Below are positions 22,462-24,013 of a stretch of DNA of 24,013 nucleotides, one piece after another (the first letter of the stretch is position 1; every line of letters starts with the position of its first letter). Origin of the DNA: Clostridiales bacterium. Lineage in GTDB: Bacteria; Bacillota; Clostridia; Lachnospirales; Lachnospiraceae. A model generated the notes under the pieces. That model was not told the origin of the DNA. It was given only the letters and a program-made list of their open reading frames with translations, and searched no databases. The DNA lies in contig JAGZDD010000045.1 in NCBI GenBank assembly GCA_018369015.1, forward strand, positions 1 through 24,013. The letters run 5' to 3'. The translations under genes were made by a program, and so were the position numbers.

Positions 22462-22494
22462 GTGCTGCCGCATTAATGCGGCAGCACTTCTTTT
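22462..22494 (+). terminator. Terminator of the symporter gene, shared with the dipeptidase gene end
   Basis: GTGCTGCCGC-ATTAAT-GCGGCAGCAC, a perfect 10-pair stem, followed on the plus strand by TTCTTTT. On the minus strand one arm encodes the last residues of the dipeptidase and the loop carries its TAA stop. The minus-strand side lacks a T-run, so termination there should be weaker. Confidence 0.85.
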
Positions 22495-23441
22495 AAAACT
22501 CTCACTGCATTTTCATACCAAATCTTATCAATCACGCGCGCCGTAAAGCCTGACCGCTCCAGGTGATCCCGAAGCTTTGACATTTCTTTGGTATCAGAAA
22601 TCTCAAGAGGGCCGCTAATGCCGTCAAAATCCGTTCCAAGAGCAACAACATCCTCTCCGGCAACATGAATCATATGGCGAATGTGGGCAGTCATCGCCTC
22701 CACCGTACAGCCCTCTTTTTCATCAAGAAAAGCCGGGCAAAAATTTAATCCTGCCACACCGCCATGCTTTGCCAATAGCTTTAACATATCGTCTGTCAGG
22801 TTTCTTGGATGGCGGCACAATGCCCGGGCGTTGGAATGGGAGGCCACAAAAGGCTTTTTCATTGTCCGCGCTACATCATAGAAGCCTCCGTCAGATAAAT
22901 GGGATACATCAACGATCATTCCAAGCTCTTCCATCCTGCAAATCACCTCAAAACCAAAGGGGGTAAGTCCAAGCGCATTTTTTTCTTTATCCCGGTGATT
23001 TGGATGGCCAATGCAGTTGTCCTTGTTCCATGTTAATGTCAGCAGCCGGACATTTTTCTCAAACAGTTGTTCAAGACGCTCCATAGAACCGTCAAGCACC
23101 CCGCCCTCCTCGACGGTAAGCAGGGCGCCGATAGGGGATGAAAAATCCTCGGCGGCTTTGGCGGTCTGAATCAGGGTGCACACCCCCGGATAGCGGCTTT
23201 GGTTCTCCTCAAAAAAATCCAGTACACGGCATGTATAATCCCAAGCCTTATCAAGATCATAGGCTGCGTTATCCTTTTCAAAATCCGCCAGATTGACAAA
23301 GCAGGCGAAAAACTGAATAGCCCTGCCATTTTTGCGAAGCCTGCGAAAATCCACACTTAGGCAATTATCCATAAGATCACCGCGGGCCGGGTCGGACATA
23401 AGCTCTGTCAGCGTATCACAATGCATATCCACAAAAGTCAC
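22473..23441 (-). CDS. Membrane dipeptidase (peptidase family M19)
   Basis: 322 aa. Zinc dipeptidase of the renal dipeptidase family; removes dipeptides, possibly with D-residues. Metal and active-site landmarks are DMHCDT (His-x-Asp), LLTVEEGG (bridging Glu), DVSHLSD, ASHSNARAL and GTDFDGI. No signal peptide is evident, so it is probably cytoplasmic despite the family name. The start is GTG at 23441, which overlaps the stop of the preceding gene as GTGA, with AGGAGG 8 nt upstream. The end overlaps the symporter terminator, so the two genes are convergent with almost no spacer. Confidence 0.93.
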   Translation of the reverse strand: MTFVDMHCDTLTELMSDPARGDLMDNCLSVDFRRLRKNGRAIQFFACFVNLADFEKDNAAYDLDKAWDYTCRVLDFFEENQSRYPGVCTLIQTAKAAEDFSSPIGALLTVEEGGVLDGSMERLEQLFEKNVRLLTLTWNKDNCIGHPNHRDKEKNALGLTPFGFEVICRMEELGMIVDVSHLSDGGFYDVARTMKKPFVASHSNARALCRHPRNLTDDMLKLLAKHGGVAGLNFCPAFLDEKEGCTVEAMTAHIRHMIHVAGEDVVALGTDFDGISGPLEISDTKEMSKLRDHLERSGFTARVIDKIWYENAVRVLKEVLPH

Positions 23442-23944
23442 ATTTTATTCCTCCTGTCCTTTTCATAGAAATGCAGCACCGCTTTTTCCAGATGTCTTTT
23501 TAAGACAATCTGTATCTCCTCTTTAGGATGAATGGGCCGTACTAATATATTCGCCATGCCTGTTCTTTTAGCACCATAAACATCCGTAAAAAGCTGATCC
23601 CCGATAAACACTGTATTCTTCAAATTTGTTCCCATAAGCTCCATTGCTTTTATATAATTTCTCCTGGATGGCTTATGAGCATTAAAAATTGCATGGACGC
23701 AGATATCTTTGTTAAACAGATTTACTCTGCACTCACTATTATTAGAAAGCAGGCAGCAAGAAAAGCCGATTTTCTTTAGACGTGCAAACAGTTCCTTTGC
23801 CCGGGCATCCGCCGGAGCGCCATGGGGAACCAGCGTATTGTCAATATCAAAAATAAGCCCCCGCATACCGTCTTGATATAGCTTTTCAAAATTTATGTCA
23901 TAGGTGGACGGCAGCACCCTGTCTGGGTAAAAACGTTGAAACAT
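23438..23944 (-). CDS. YqeG-family HAD phosphatase
   Basis: 168 aa. HAD subfamily IIIA, YqeG type. DIDNTLV carries the nucleophile Asp and second Asp; LLSNNSECRV is motif II; a Lys in HKPSRRNY is motif III; GDQLFTDVYGAKR is motif IV. The cellular substrate of YqeG proteins is not well defined. The start is the ATG at 23944 with AGGAGG 5 nt upstream; an in-frame extension to 24004 overlaps the preceding gene. It overlaps the dipeptidase by 4 bp, indicating an operon. Confidence 0.92.
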   Translation of the reverse strand: MFQRFYPDRVLPSTYDINFEKLYQDGMRGLIFDIDNTLVPHGAPADARAKELFARLKKIGFSCCLLSNNSECRVNLFNKDICVHAIFNAHKPSRRNYIKAMELMGTNLKNTVFIGDQLFTDVYGAKRTGMANILVRPIHPKEEIQIVLKRHLEKAVLHFYEKDRRNKM

Positions 23945-23966
23945 TATGGCCTCCTTATTCTTTCTG

Positions 23967-24013
23967 TCACAGGCTGCGGATAATCTCCCTGCAAATTTCT
24001 TCAACTGTCTTCC
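23967..24013 (-). CDS. C-terminal end of an unidentified gene (partial)
   Basis: The minus strand reads KTVEEICREIIRSL and then TGA at 23967-23969, an amphipathic helix-like ending, open to the window edge. It ends 22 nt before the yqeG-type start, the spacing expected for the previous gene of an operon. Fourteen residues are too few to name it; a shikimate-pathway enzyme would be one guess from typical neighbourhoods. Confidence 0.4.
   Translation of the reverse strand, partial: KTVEEICREIIRSL

Overview
The window looks like a chromosomal segment of a spore-forming member of the Clostridia, most likely Lachnospiraceae. The reasons are a complete spoIIIA operon (AA to AH), strong AGGAGG-type ribosome binding sites with several TTG/GTG starts, and a gene order that follows the Firmicutes efp / spoIIIA / asp23-nusB-xseAB-ispA-dxs-tlyA-nadK backbone. 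The family placement is inference from protein resemblance and gene order; no database was consulted.

Layout, left to right. (1) 1-2048: a Gfo/Idh/MocA oxidoreductase (minus) with its own promoter and terminator, lying between two direct copies of a palindrome-ended repeat. (2) 2042-8098: a tightly overlapped minus-strand housekeeping operon, transcribed xseA-xseB-ispA-dxs-tlyA-nadK (DNA repair, isoprenoid precursors, rRNA methylation, NADP supply), with nusB just upstream. (3) 8587-9533: tandem 52-bp repeats in the nusB leader, a terminator after asp23, asp23, and a 220-bp structured element in the asp23 leader. (4) 9538-15083: the spoIIIA operon (minus), which builds the mother-cell side of the feeding-tube channel during engulfment, with a sigma-E-like -10 box before spoIIIAA. 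(5) 15143-17540: repeats, a small PadR regulator and a membrane-anchored phospholipase-D-like protein. (6) 17661-18402: efp on the plus strand with its own promoter and terminator. (7) 18458-22494: a plus-strand sugar module, an AraC-family regulator fused to a GH39-like domain followed by a GPH-family symporter. (8) 22473-24013: a minus-strand M19 dipeptidase, a YqeG-type HAD phosphatase and the tail of another gene.

The genes themselves are mostly recognisable. The unusual content is in the spacers, where several families of short, palindromic, non-coding elements sit at gene ends. One family has terminal inverted repeats of the type TAACnnTTCAGCC; four full-length copies each begin 0-2 nt after a minus-strand stop codon. 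A second, 220-bp multi-stem element has two near-identical copies in opposite orientation that bracket the whole spoIIIA operon, plus a truncated third copy. No transposase, integrase, CRISPR array, tRNA or rRNA gene was seen. Relative to the backbone as known from Bacillus subtilis, accB, accC and folD are absent, argR/recN do not follow nadK, and efp points away from spoIIIA.
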